Origin: an uncultured Chitinophagaceae bacterium
GTDB lineage: Bacteria > Bacteroidota > Bacteroidia > Chitinophagales > Chitinophagaceae
Reading direction: 5' to 3'
Length of the DNA: 7,944 bases
NCBI GenBank assembly: GCA_937996595.1
Contig: CALKVC010000162.1
Coordinates: 1-7,944, forward strand
The translations under genes and the position numbers were made by a program. Below the pieces are notes generated by a model. That model searched no databases. It had not been told where the DNA came from and saw only the letters and a list, made by a program, of their open reading frames with translations. Shown here one piece after another: positions 1 to 5,554 of the stretch. Position 1 is the stretch's first letter. Every line of letters begins with the position of its first letter.

Positions 1-934
1 AGCCGAGGTTTTCCGCATACATAACCAGCTCATTCATGTCATTTTCCTTTTCTACATCTATTTGCAGGCATAATGGTTTATCGGTTAACCGTTGACGTGA
101 GAGCAGCAGTTTCCCGTTATAAAAAAGAGATACCGTATCTCCGTCAATTTCCCCGTTATCATACAGGCTTATCTTTACTGACGGGTTCTCCACTTCAACG
201 GTCTTTAACAGCGTATTGTTCCGTTTTTCAAATTTTCCGGATGGGGCCATCACTTTCTCCTGCTTGTCGGTACGTAATTCCGGCATGTCAATCGTTTCTT
301 TCCTGCCGTTTTCAGACAGTTTTAAAGCCGGTTCTTTAAGTTGCTTCGGTTCTACTTTGGCTGTAACAGGCTGTTGCTTCTTATGGGGCTGAACGGCAGA
401 TTTTCCGGCAACAGGCGCCTTTTTAACCGGTGAATTGCGGGCAGCTGATTGGCTGTAAACAGGTGTTAATTTTTTGAGCACCCTGCGTTCCAGGTTAGTA
501 ATACCATACCCGCAATCGCCCTCCTGGTTGGGCGCAGGAACCCATTTACCCTGCAGCGACTCCAGGTCGCCCTTCTTATAATAGGTAAGTTTATGCACCT
601 GGAAACAGTTCCTGATATGAACCGGAACATTCGTTTTGGTACGTACCACTTCCTTCACTTCAATATATTTATCGTTCGGGTCAACAAATCCCTTTAATGC
701 GCAGATGGTATAAAATTTCTTGCCGCCATCCGTAAAATAGGTGTATGAATGGCCGGTAACGGTGTTTCCGCTCACTTCCAGTTCCAGCACATAATCGCAG
801 GTATCGCCGCCCCAACCGGCAAATGAACTGCTTTTATCCAGGAAACTGCCCTTCCACTGGCCTTTAAAATCCTGGGCGGCAACCATCACGGAAGGCAATA
901 AAAAAATACTTGTTACAAGTAAAAATCTATTCAT
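1..934 (-). CDS. Secreted protein of unknown function, C-terminus cut by the window edge
   Basis: The frame stays open from ATG at 934-932 leftward to the window edge: 311 codons with no stop. Residues 1-20 form a signal peptide (MNRFLLVTSI, then a hydrophobic run ending VAA) with likely cleavage before Q21, so the product should be exported. Residues 22-155 form a globular domain starting DFKGQWKGSF, with cysteines 46, 78, 110 and 141. Residues about 160-240 are a Pro/Lys/Gln-rich linker. From about 245 comes a second domain with YDNGEIDGDTVSLFYNG and ELVMYAENLG, which I recognise as a domain recurrent at the C-terminus of secreted Chitinophagaceae proteins; its function is not known to me. 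Perhaps 30-40 residues are missing beyond the edge. The gene is divergent from thrS. The reading frame is certain, the function is open. Confidence 0.85.
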   Translation of the reverse strand, partial: MNRFLLVTSIFLLPSVMVAAQDFKGQWKGSFLDKSSSFAGWGGDTCDYVLELEVSGNTVTGHSYTYFTDGGKKFYTICALKGFVDPNDKYIEVKEVVRTKTNVPVHIRNCFQVHKLTYYKKGDLESLQGKWVPAPNQEGDCGYGITNLERRVLKKLTPVYSQSAARNSPVKKAPVAGKSAVQPHKKQQPVTAKVEPKQLKEPALKLSENGRKETIDMPELRTDKQEKVMAPSGKFEKRNNTLLKTVEVENPSVKISLYDNGEIDGDTVSLFYNGKLLLSRQRLTDKPLCLQIDVEKENDMNELVMYAENLG

Positions 935-961
935 ACTTTCTTGAAAATTTAATAATCCGGC

Positions 962-979
962 AACCGGTTTTTACCGGTT
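962..979. repeat. Short inverted repeat in the leader of the leftward gene
   Basis: AACCGGT (962-968) and ACCGGTT (973-979) are perfect 7-bp arms around a 4-nt loop. On the minus strand the hairpin would lie 27 nt before the ATG at 934, inside the predicted 5' leader. It lacks a U-tract in either direction, so it is not an obvious terminator. A role in mRNA stability or translation is possible but only inferred. Confidence 0.5.
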
Positions 980-1015
980 ACTACCCTGTTCAATGAGGTT
1001 AAGCAATCCTTTTCC

Positions 1016-1032
1016 TGTAAATTAAATTTACA
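1016..1032. promoter_or_regulatory. 17-bp palindrome, possible operator
   Basis: TGTAAATT-A-AATTTACA has perfect 8-bp arms around one central base. It lies about 10 bp downstream of the predicted -7 box of the leftward gene, close to where its transcription would start. That position suits a repressor operator. AT-rich palindromes also arise by chance, so the role is inferred. Confidence 0.35.
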
Positions 1033-1041
1033 ATTTAAATG

Positions 1042-1049
1042 CAAAGATA
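1042..1049 (-). promoter_or_regulatory. Predicted -7 box for the leftward secreted-protein gene
   Basis: The minus strand reads TATCTTTG, a full match to the Bacteroidota -7 consensus TAnnTTTG. The best -33 candidate is TTGG about 22 bp upstream, which is slightly far. It would give a leader of roughly 100 nt containing the 17-bp palindrome and the AACCGGT hairpin. Confidence 0.45.
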
Positions 1050-1060
1050 TTTTAGATAAA

Positions 1061-1091
1061 TTTTCCCTTAGCCAAGAGTTCGTTAAATTTG
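1061..1091 (+). promoter_or_regulatory. Predicted Bacteroidota-type promoter of thrS
   Basis: TTTT at 1061-1064 (consensus TTTG) is followed by a 19-bp spacer and TAAATTTG at 1084-1091, a full match to TAnnTTTG. Transcription would start near 1096, giving a leader of only about 25-30 nt. That leaves little room for a T-box or leader-peptide control of this synthetase gene. AGAGAGG at 1104-1110 is the nearest purine-rich stretch before the ATG. Confidence 0.5.
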
Positions 1092-1123
1092 CCATTCAAT
1101 AAAAGAGAGGATTCAAGTTAACC

Positions 1124-3079
1124 ATGATCAAGATTACATTACCCGACGGGTCGGTAAGGGAATTTCCGGAAGCGGTTTCTGCCATGGATGTGGCAAAATC
1201 TATCAGTGAAGGATTGGCAAGAAAAGTGCTTGCTGCCAGTGTGAACAATGAAATTTGGGATGCATCCAGGCCTATAACGGCCGATGCCAGCTTACAATTA
1301 CTCACCTGGGATGATACAGGCGCAAAATCCACTTTCTGGCATTCTACCGCTCACCTGATGGCAGAGGCAGTGGAAAGCATGTATCCGGGTGTAAAATTCT
1401 GGGTAGGACCTCCTATTGACAAAGGTTTTTATTATGATATGGACCTGGGCGACAAGCAGATTACAGAAGAAGACCTGGCTGCCCTGGAAAAAAAGATGGC
1501 TGAACTGGCTAAAAAGAACAATCCATTCATACGAAAATCAATCAGTAAGGCTGAAGCTGTTGCCTATTTTACCGAAAAAGGTGATGAGTACAAACTTGAC
1601 CTGCTGAGCAACCTCAACGACGGCGAAATAACATTTTACACCCAGGGCGCATTCACCGATCTCTGCCGTGGCCCGCATATTCCGGGAACGGGTTTAATAA
1701 AAGCCATCAAACTTACCAATGTGGCCGGTGCATATTGGAAAGGAGATGAAAAGAACAAGCAGCTAACCCGTGTATATGGCGTTTCATTTCCGGCACAAAA
1801 AGAGCTGGACGAATACCTGCTGATGCTGGAGGAAGCCAAAAAGCGCGACCACCGCAAACTGGGTAAGGAACTCAGCATATTTACGATGGATGATGATGTG
1901 GGGCAGGGTTTGCCATTATGGTTACCCAACGGAACGGTGATTATTGAAGAACTGGAAAAGCTGGCTAAGGAAACCGAACATGCAGCCGGTTATAAGCGTG
2001 TGGTAACCCCGCATATTGCCAAGGAAAGCATGTACCTCACCAGCGGCCACCTGCCCTACTATGCCGACAGCATGTTTCCGCCAATGGAACTGGACGGTAC
2101 CAAATATTACCTGAAAGCCATGAACTGTCCGCATCACCATAAGATTTTTGATGCCGACCAGAAAAGCTATAAAGACCTTCCATACCGCATTGCTGAATAC
2201 GGTACCTGTTACCGGTATGAACAAAGCGGAGAATTATTCGGGCTGATGCGGGTTCGCTGCCTGCATATGAACGATGCGCATATCTATTGCAGCAAAGAGC
2301 AGTTTGCAGATGAGTTCCGGGCAGTAAATGACATGTACATCAAGTATTTTAAGATATTCGGCATTGATAAATACGTAATGAGGCTTAGTTTGCATGAACC
2401 AACCAAATTGGGGCAGAAATACGTAAATGAACCGGAATTATGGCAGGAAACGGAAGCCATGGTACGGCAGGTGCTGATTGAATCAAATATCCCTTATATT
2501 GAAGTGCAGGATGAAGCAGCTTTTTACGGGCCAAAAATAGATGTGCAGATTTGGAGCGCCATCGGACGGGAATTCACGCTGGCTACCAACCAGGTAGATT
2601 TTAACAGTGGCAATAAATTCAAGCTCTCATATACCAGTCAGCACAACACACCCGAAGTGCCGTTAATCATACATAGGGCGCCCCTGGGTACCCACGAAAG
2701 GTTTATCGGCTTTTTGCTGGAGCATTATGCCGGAAAGTTCCCGGCCTGGCTGGCACCGTTGCAGGTTAAAATACTGCCAATCAGCGATAAGTACATGGAA
2801 TATGCAAATACTGTTTTGCAAACGCTGAAAAAATCAGATATTCGTGTGGAAATTGACGACAGGCAGGAAAAGATTGGCAAGAAGATACGCGATACAGAAA
2901 TGCTGAAAGTACCTTACATGCTCATCATTGGTGAAAAAGAAATGAATGAGAACAAGGTATCAGTCCGCCGGCAGGGCAAAGGCGATATTGGAACTTTAAG
3001 CCTGGAAGAATTCAGCATCAGCCTGCAGGAAGAAATACGTGAACGCAGGGAAGATGAAGGCGCGGTGCATAAGGTGTAA
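1124..3079 (+). CDS. thrS: Threonyl-tRNA synthetase
   Basis: Cytoplasmic class II synthetase that charges tRNA-Thr with threonine. At 651 aa it is full length, with all domains in order. The TGS domain is at about 1-62. The editing domain follows, with HSTAH (H73, H77) and C181/H185 in TDLCRGPH, the residues used to hydrolyse mischarged Ser-tRNA. In the catalytic core the zinc ligands are C335 (MNCPHHH), H386 (NDAHIY) and H517 (IIHRAP). Motif 2 is around 358-380 (EYGTCYRYEQSGE) and motif 3 is GTHERFIGFLLEH around 522-534. The anticodon-binding domain is at about 546-640. MNCPHHH and APLGTHERFIGF are Bacteroidota-style variants. The ATG at 1124 is chosen because the TGS domain begins at once. 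The gene heads the thrS-infC pair; the spacer behind it is filled with heptamer repeats. Confidence 0.98.
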   Translation: MIKITLPDGSVREFPEAVSAMDVAKSISEGLARKVLAASVNNEIWDASRPITADASLQLLTWDDTGAKSTFWHSTAHLMAEAVESMYPGVKFWVGPPIDKGFYYDMDLGDKQITEEDLAALEKKMAELAKKNNPFIRKSISKAEAVAYFTEKGDEYKLDLLSNLNDGEITFYTQGAFTDLCRGPHIPGTGLIKAIKLTNVAGAYWKGDEKNKQLTRVYGVSFPAQKELDEYLLMLEEAKKRDHRKLGKELSIFTMDDDVGQGLPLWLPNGTVIIEELEKLAKETEHAAGYKRVVTPHIAKESMYLTSGHLPYYADSMFPPMELDGTKYYLKAMNCPHHHKIFDADQKSYKDLPYRIAEYGTCYRYEQSGELFGLMRVRCLHMNDAHIYCSKEQFADEFRAVNDMYIKYFKIFGIDKYVMRLSLHEPTKLGQKYVNEPELWQETEAMVRQVLIESNIPYIEVQDEAAFYGPKIDVQIWSAIGREFTLATNQVDFNSGNKFKLSYTSQHNTPEVPLIIHRAPLGTHERFIGFLLEHYAGKFPAWLAPLQVKILPISDKYMEYANTVLQTLKKSDIRVEIDDRQEKIGKKIRDTEMLKVPYMLIIGEKEMNENKVSVRRQGKGDIGTLSLEEFSISLQEEIRERREDEGAVHKV

Positions 3080-3090
3080 TGGAGATCTGA

Positions 3091-3153
3091 GATGTATGAT
3101 GTATGATGTATGATGTATGATTTGTGATGTATGATTTGTGATGTATGATTTTG
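3091..3153 (+). repeat. Heptamer tandem array A, nine units of GATGTAT type
   Basis: Nine 7-bp units in unbroken phase begin 11 bp after the thrS stop: four GATGTAT, then GATTTGT, GATGTAT, GATTTGT, GATGTAT and a last GATTTTG. The variant units alternate with the main unit, which suggests duplication of a 14-bp block as well as of single heptamers. Its reverse complement recurs behind rluF at 4736-4798. The array resembles the short tandemly repeated heptamers known from heterocystous cyanobacteria in form, not in sequence. It is non-coding and has no CRISPR-like spacers. Confidence 0.9.
3121..3153 (+). promoter_or_regulatory. Possible infC promoter inside heptamer array A
   Basis: TTTG at 3121-3124, within a GATTTGT unit, is followed after 21 bp by TGATTTTG at 3146-3153, one mismatch from TAnnTTTG. 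If used, transcription would start near 3158 and array B would be the whole infC leader. The match is built from repeat units and may be coincidental; read-through from thrS is the alternative. Confidence 0.25.
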
Positions 3154-3154
3154 A

Positions 3155-3231
3155 AACTATTCACGAACAACTATAAACTAATAACTAACAACTATTAACT
3201 ATAAACTAAAAACCAACAACTATAAACAAAT
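3155..3231 (+). repeat. Heptamer tandem array B, eleven units of AACTATA type, up to the infC start
   Basis: Eleven 7-bp units in unbroken phase follow array A after one base: AACTATT, CACGAAC, AACTATA, AACTAAT, AACTAAC, AACTATT, AACTATA, AACTAAA, AACCAAC, AACTATA, AACAAAT. Ten of the eleven begin with AA and the second is the most degenerate. The array ends two bases before the infC ATG, so it occupies the whole ribosome-binding region. It has almost no G and should be unstructured, which fits the A-rich, Shine-Dalgarno-free initiation known in Bacteroidota. Confidence 0.85.
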
Positions 3232-3233
3232 AA

Positions 3234-3887
3234 ATGGCATTTCCACCAAGGCCTCCAAGAGGCACATTCAACCCCCGATTTAAAAAAGAACAGCAACAGG
3301 AGCACCGTACCAATCACATGATAAAAGTGCCTGAAGTAAGGCTGGTAGGTGAAAACATTGAGCCCGGCATATTTTCCACCCAGGAAGCGTTCAGGCTGGC
3401 ACAAAGCATGCAATTAGACCTGGTAGAGATTTCCCCGGGAGCCAATCCGCCCGTATGCCGGATTATCGATTACAACAAATTCCTGTACGAGGAGAAGAAA
3501 AAGAAAAAGGAAATAAAAGCGAAATCTAAAACCAGCGAGGTTAAAGAAATCCGTTTTACACCAAATACCGACGATCACGATTTTGAGTTTAAGGTAAAAC
3601 ATGCCGAAAAGTTTTTAAAAGAAGGCGATAAAGTAAAGGCGCATGTTCAGTTCAAGGGCCGTGCCATCATGTTCAAGGAACGCGGCGAGCTGCTGCTCCT
3701 TAAATTTGCCGACAGGCTTAAGGATGTGGGCGCCCTGGAAGGCTTACCAAAGATGGAGGGAAAAAGGATGCTGGTGATGTTTGCACCCAAGGCCCAGCAA
3801 AAGAAAAAATCATCCGAACTAGGTAAACTGGTTTCATCAGAAAAGGCCGATAAGCCGGAGAAAGCAGAAACAAAAGAATCGGAATAA
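3234..3887 (+). CDS. infC: Translation initiation factor IF-3
   Basis: IF3 binds the 30S subunit, keeps it apart from 50S and checks start-codon and initiator-tRNA pairing. The IF3 N-domain covers about residues 28-98: PEVRLVGENIEPG, LDLVEISPGANPPVCRIIDY and YNKFLYEEKKKKKE, which ends in the basic linker helix. The C-domain covers about 101-187, with VKEIRFTPNTDDHDF and FKGRAIMFKERGELLL. At 217 aa it is longer than the roughly 180 aa of E. coli. The excess is a basic N-terminal extension (PPRPPRGTFNPRFKKEQQQ) and a Lys/Glu-rich tail, both common in Bacteroidota. The start is firm, because an in-frame TAA stands directly before the ATG. It is a plain ATG, unlike the AUU that underlies E. coli infC autoregulation. 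No Shine-Dalgarno is present; heptamer array B fills that space. rpmI and rplT do not follow. Confidence 0.97.
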   Translation: MAFPPRPPRGTFNPRFKKEQQQEHRTNHMIKVPEVRLVGENIEPGIFSTQEAFRLAQSMQLDLVEISPGANPPVCRIIDYNKFLYEEKKKKKEIKAKSKTSEVKEIRFTPNTDDHDFEFKVKHAEKFLKEGDKVKAHVQFKGRAIMFKERGELLLLKFADRLKDVGALEGLPKMEGKRMLVMFAPKAQQKKKSSELGKLVSSEKADKPEKAETKESE

Positions 3888-3906
3888 GATTACTTTTCAT
3901 TTTTAT

Positions 3907-3933
3907 AAAAGGCTTGTAAAAAGGCCTTTTTTT
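3907..3933 (+). terminator. Intrinsic terminator after infC
   Basis: AAAAGGC (3907-3913) pairs with GCCTTTT (3924-3930) around a 10-nt loop, and the T run continues to 3933. An alternative nested pairing is the palindrome AAAAAGGCCTTTTT. It lies 20 bp after the infC stop and separates the thrS-infC unit from rluF. The stem is short, with three G-C pairs. Confidence 0.6.
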
Positions 3934-3998
3934 ATTTGTGCTGTGCGGGATGAGGGAAGGTTATTATAAACAGGATCAAACAAGAGCAGGAAACCAAT

Positions 3999-4733
3999 AT
4001 GGATACAAGCCTCAATAAATACATCAGCGACACCGGCTTTTGCAGCAGGCGCGAGGCAGACAGGTATATTGAGGAATGCCGGGTAACCATCAATGGGAAA
4101 GATGCCCATAAGGGCAACCGGGTAAAGGAAGGCGATGTAGTGCTGGTAGATGGTGAACCGCTGAAGAAAAAGCAGGCGGCCGTGTACATCATGCTCAACA
4201 AGCCGAAAGGCGTAACCTGTACCACCGACCTCAAAGACAGGACCAATATCATAGACTTCATCGGGTATAAAACACGGATATTCCCGATCGGGCGGCTGGA
4301 CAAGCTTTCGGAAGGGCTTATATTCCTTACCAACGACGGAAACATCGTAAATAAAGTACTCAGGGCCGGCAATGCGCATGAAAAGGAATATATCGTAACG
4401 GTTGACAAGCCTATCTCCCGCGATTTCATAAACAGCATGCGGAACGGCGTGCGTATATTGGGAACGGTTACGAATAAGTGCTTTGTAAAGCAGGAAACCG
4501 ATAACCGCTTCCGCATCATACTAACGCAGGGGCTTAACCGCCAGATACGGCGGATGTGCGAAACACTCGGGTACCGGGTAACATCGCTCAGGCGCATACG
4601 TATCATGAGTTTTTCGCTAAGCGGCCTCCCGGTTGGCAAGTGGCGCCTGTTTACACCACAGGAAACTGCCATGCTCGGCCAACTGGTACAAAACAGCAGC
4701 AATGCCGCCGGCGACGAAGGCATGGGCGAATAA
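3999..4733 (+). CDS. rluF: 23S rRNA pseudouridine synthase, RluF type (RsuA/RluB/E/F family)
   Basis: Isomerises a uridine in 23S rRNA helix 74 (U2604 in E. coli) to pseudouridine, in the cytoplasm. The N-terminal S4 RNA-binding domain is at about 4-55 (LNKYISDTGFCSRREADRYI, then VTINGK and GDVVLVDG). The catalytic domain starts at YIMLNKPKGVTCT. Motif II is FPIGRLDKLSEGLIFLTNDG, with catalytic Asp101. Later blocks are typical of RluF rather than RsuA or RluB: VNKVLRAGNAHEKEYIVTV, GVRILGTVTNKC, TQGLNRQIRRMCE and IMSFSLSGLPVGKWR. At 244 aa it lacks the long charged tail of some homologues. The ATG at 3999 opens directly into the S4 domain. It stands after the infC terminator, so it probably has its own promoter, which I could not identify. 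A heptamer array begins 3 bp after its stop. Confidence 0.93.
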   Translation: MDTSLNKYISDTGFCSRREADRYIEECRVTINGKDAHKGNRVKEGDVVLVDGEPLKKKQAAVYIMLNKPKGVTCTTDLKDRTNIIDFIGYKTRIFPIGRLDKLSEGLIFLTNDGNIVNKVLRAGNAHEKEYIVTVDKPISRDFINSMRNGVRILGTVTNKCFVKQETDNRFRIILTQGLNRQIRRMCETLGYRVTSLRRIRIMSFSLSGLPVGKWRLFTPQETAMLGQLVQNSSNAAGDEGMGE

Positions 4734-4735
4734 TT

Positions 4736-4798
4736 CTACATCATAAATCATACATCATAAATCATACATCATACATTATACATCTTACATATTACGTA
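4736..4798 (-). repeat. Heptamer tandem array A', inverted copy of array A
   Basis: Nine 7-bp units in phase start 3 bp after the rluF stop: CTACATC, ATAAATC, ATACATC, ATAAATC, ATACATC, ATACATT, ATACATC, TTACATA, TTACGTA. On the minus strand the main unit is GATGTAT, with GATTTAT alternating, which matches the GATGTAT/GATTTGT alternation of array A. Both arrays have nine units and 63 bp. The two lie in opposite orientation about 1.6 kb apart and enclose infC and rluF. Confidence 0.88.
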
Positions 4799-4831
4799 AA
4801 CCTTTTGTTGCATGTCCTTCGCTCCTATCCG

Positions 4832-4851
4832 GGCTATGCTCAGCATAAGCC
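4832..4851. repeat. Hairpin with one bulged base
   Basis: GGCTATGC (4832-4839) pairs with GCATAAGCC (4843-4851) over eight base pairs, with one bulged A at 4847 and a TCA loop. GCATG at 4810-4814 and CATGC at 4851-4855 add a weak outer pairing. No T run follows, so it is a poor terminator. It lies at the change from core sequence to AT-rich accessory sequence. Confidence 0.4.
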
Positions 4852-4901
4852 ATGCATCAGCAGCTGACGAGTTAAAGAAACCAATCAGTCATTTATAAGC
4901 T

Positions 4902-4911
4902 GTTATGGGGC
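4902..4911. repeat. GTTATGGGGC, possible left boundary of the nucleotidyltransferase segment
   Basis: It matches the cassette boundary GTTATGCGCC at 7085 in 8 of 10 positions. It forms an imperfect inverted pair with GCCTGATAAC at 5545-5554, whose reverse complement is GTTATCAGGC, sharing GTTAT--GGC. The pair brackets the AT-rich two-gene segment. A 10-bp match with mismatches is weak alone. Confidence 0.3.
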
Positions 4912-4968
4912 ATTATTTCAAACTATCCATATATAAAAGTTTAAATAAATTAGCATAACTAATAATCG

Positions 4969-4976
4969 TATATTTG
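4969..4976 (+). promoter_or_regulatory. Predicted -7 box just before the small gene
   Basis: TATATTTG is a full match to TAnnTTTG and ends 3 bp before the ATG at 4980. Transcription would begin at or within a few bases of the start codon, giving a leaderless or near-leaderless message. No good -33 TTTG was found 19-21 bp upstream, which lowers confidence. Confidence 0.35.
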
Positions 4977-4979
4977 AGA

Positions 4980-5168
4980 ATGGACAAATTCCTTAAAATT
5001 GTACATCTAAAGGACCGGAATTCAGATTACAAATATTGGAGTTCACAAAGTGAAATTGCAAGACTGCATGCCATTGAAATATTAAGACAACAATATATAA
5101 ATTTCAAAAAAGATGTTCAGCCAAGACTTCAAAGAGTTTATAGAATTATTGATAAAACACAAAGCTGA
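4980..5168 (+). CDS. Small conserved-type protein paired with a nucleotidyltransferase
   Basis: A 62-aa protein starting MDKFLKIVHLKDRNSDYKYW, with later blocks ARLHAIEILRQQYINF and QPRLQRVYRIIDK. From memory of the pattern, short proteins of this kind (an LKD..SD..YW start, an (A)IE.LR.QY middle, a QR..RV.. end) are found directly upstream of nucleotidyltransferase genes in many bacteria. I do not know an experimentally proven function. The ATG at 4980 is preferred over an in-frame TTG at 4974, because the family pattern begins there. It overlaps the next gene by 56 nt in another frame, so the two are translationally linked, as in toxin-antitoxin or two-component accessory modules. It is AT-richer than thrS or rluF, suggesting transfer. 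Confidence 0.7.
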   Translation: MDKFLKIVHLKDRNSDYKYWSSQSEIARLHAIEILRQQYINFKKDVQPRLQRVYRIIDKTQS

Positions 5169-5542
5169 ATATTTAATAGTTGGTGGTTATGCAGTAGGGA
5201 TTCATGGACATCCAAGATATACTGGAGATTTGGCTAAATCCGTCTGAGACAAATGCAGGTTTAATATTAAAGGCAGTTAACGAATTCGGATTTTCTTCAT
5301 ATGGCTTACAAATTTCAGATTTTACAAAACCCGGAAATGTTATCCAACTGGGGTATCCTCCACTTAGAATTGATTTATTAACGGAAATTGATGGTGTAAC
5401 TTTCGAAAAATGTTATATGAATCGAAAAGTTGTCAGCATAGATGATCTGGAAGTGAATTTTATTGGATACCAGGATTTATTAAAAAATAAAAAGGAATCC
5501 GGGAGGCCGAGAGATATTGATGATATTGAAAATCTTCAATGA
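5113..5542 (+). pseudogene. Nucleotidyltransferase-fold protein, frameshifted at the active site
   Basis: From ATG 5113 the frame reads MFSQDFKEFIELLIKHKAEY, then LIVGGYAVGIHGHPRYTGDL, and hits TGA at 5245-5247. The rest of the protein continues in another frame from about 5228 to the TGA at 5540-5542, with IWLNPSETNAG, PPLRIDLLTEIDG and SIDDLEVNFIGYQDLLKNKK. Together these form a nucleotidyltransferase of about 145 aa: GG at 24-25, then the GDxD catalytic pair, of which D39 remains and the second Asp is missing. Restoring 8 nt gives the expected GDLDIWLNP. The junction sequence ATTTGG (5228-5233) suits deletion between two ATTTGG copies separated by AT. Family members transfer nucleotides to RNA or protein, often in toxin-antitoxin pairs. 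The product here should be inactive unless frameshifting restores it. Confidence 0.75.
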
Positions 5543-5544
5543 AA

Positions 5545-5554
5545 GCCTGATAAC
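5545..5554. repeat. GCCTGATAAC, possible right boundary of the nucleotidyltransferase segment
   Basis: It begins two bases after the pseudogene stop. Its reverse complement GTTATCAGGC shares eight positions with GTTATGGGGC at 4902. The place and orientation resemble GGCGCATAAC behind the TPR gene. A local hairpin follows (TCACGCA-CTG-TGTGTGA, one G-T pair), and GTGAAG/CTTCAC arms lie further on. Sequence similarity to the 7893 site is limited to the ATAACA core. Confidence 0.3.

Larger units (their letters stand above)
4799..4979. other. Non-coding junction between rluF and the accessory segment
   Basis: No convincing gene or tRNA is seen here. It holds the bulged hairpin at 4832-4851, the boundary-like GTTATGGGGC at 4902-4911 and, at its end, a promoter -7 match. 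Composition changes within it: the first 110 bases are mixed, and from about 4911 on the sequence is strongly AT-rich like the following two genes. Confidence 0.6.

Noticed and set aside
73..339. 88-codon plus-strand open frame at the left end
   Set aside because: It is the shadow of the leftward secreted-protein gene, whose signal peptide and domains are clear.
1092..1123. T-box or leader-peptide attenuator for thrS
   Set aside because: The predicted leader is only about 25-30 nt and holds no structure or threonine-codon run.
3091..3231. CRISPR array
   Set aside because: The repeats are 7 bp with no unique spacers between them, so this is a tandem minisatellite.
3932..4723. 263-codon open frame on the minus strand across rluF
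   Set aside because: It lies wholly antisense to rluF, whose family motifs are unmistakable. Its product is Ser/Leu-rich without recognisable domains, as expected of an antisense shadow.
4974..4979. TTG 4974 as start of the small protein
   Set aside because: It overlaps the predicted -7 box TATATTTG, and the ATG two codons later fits the family start.
4799..4979. tRNA gene or attachment site next to the accessory segment
   Set aside because: I found no cloverleaf arms, TTCGAATC-type T-loop or direct repeat pair that would indicate a tRNA or an integrase att duplication.
5204..5542. ATG 5204 as an independent 112-aa gene
   Set aside because: Its first residues come from reading the nucleotidyltransferase N-terminus out of frame. 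From IWLNPSETNAG on it is simply the rest of that broken gene.
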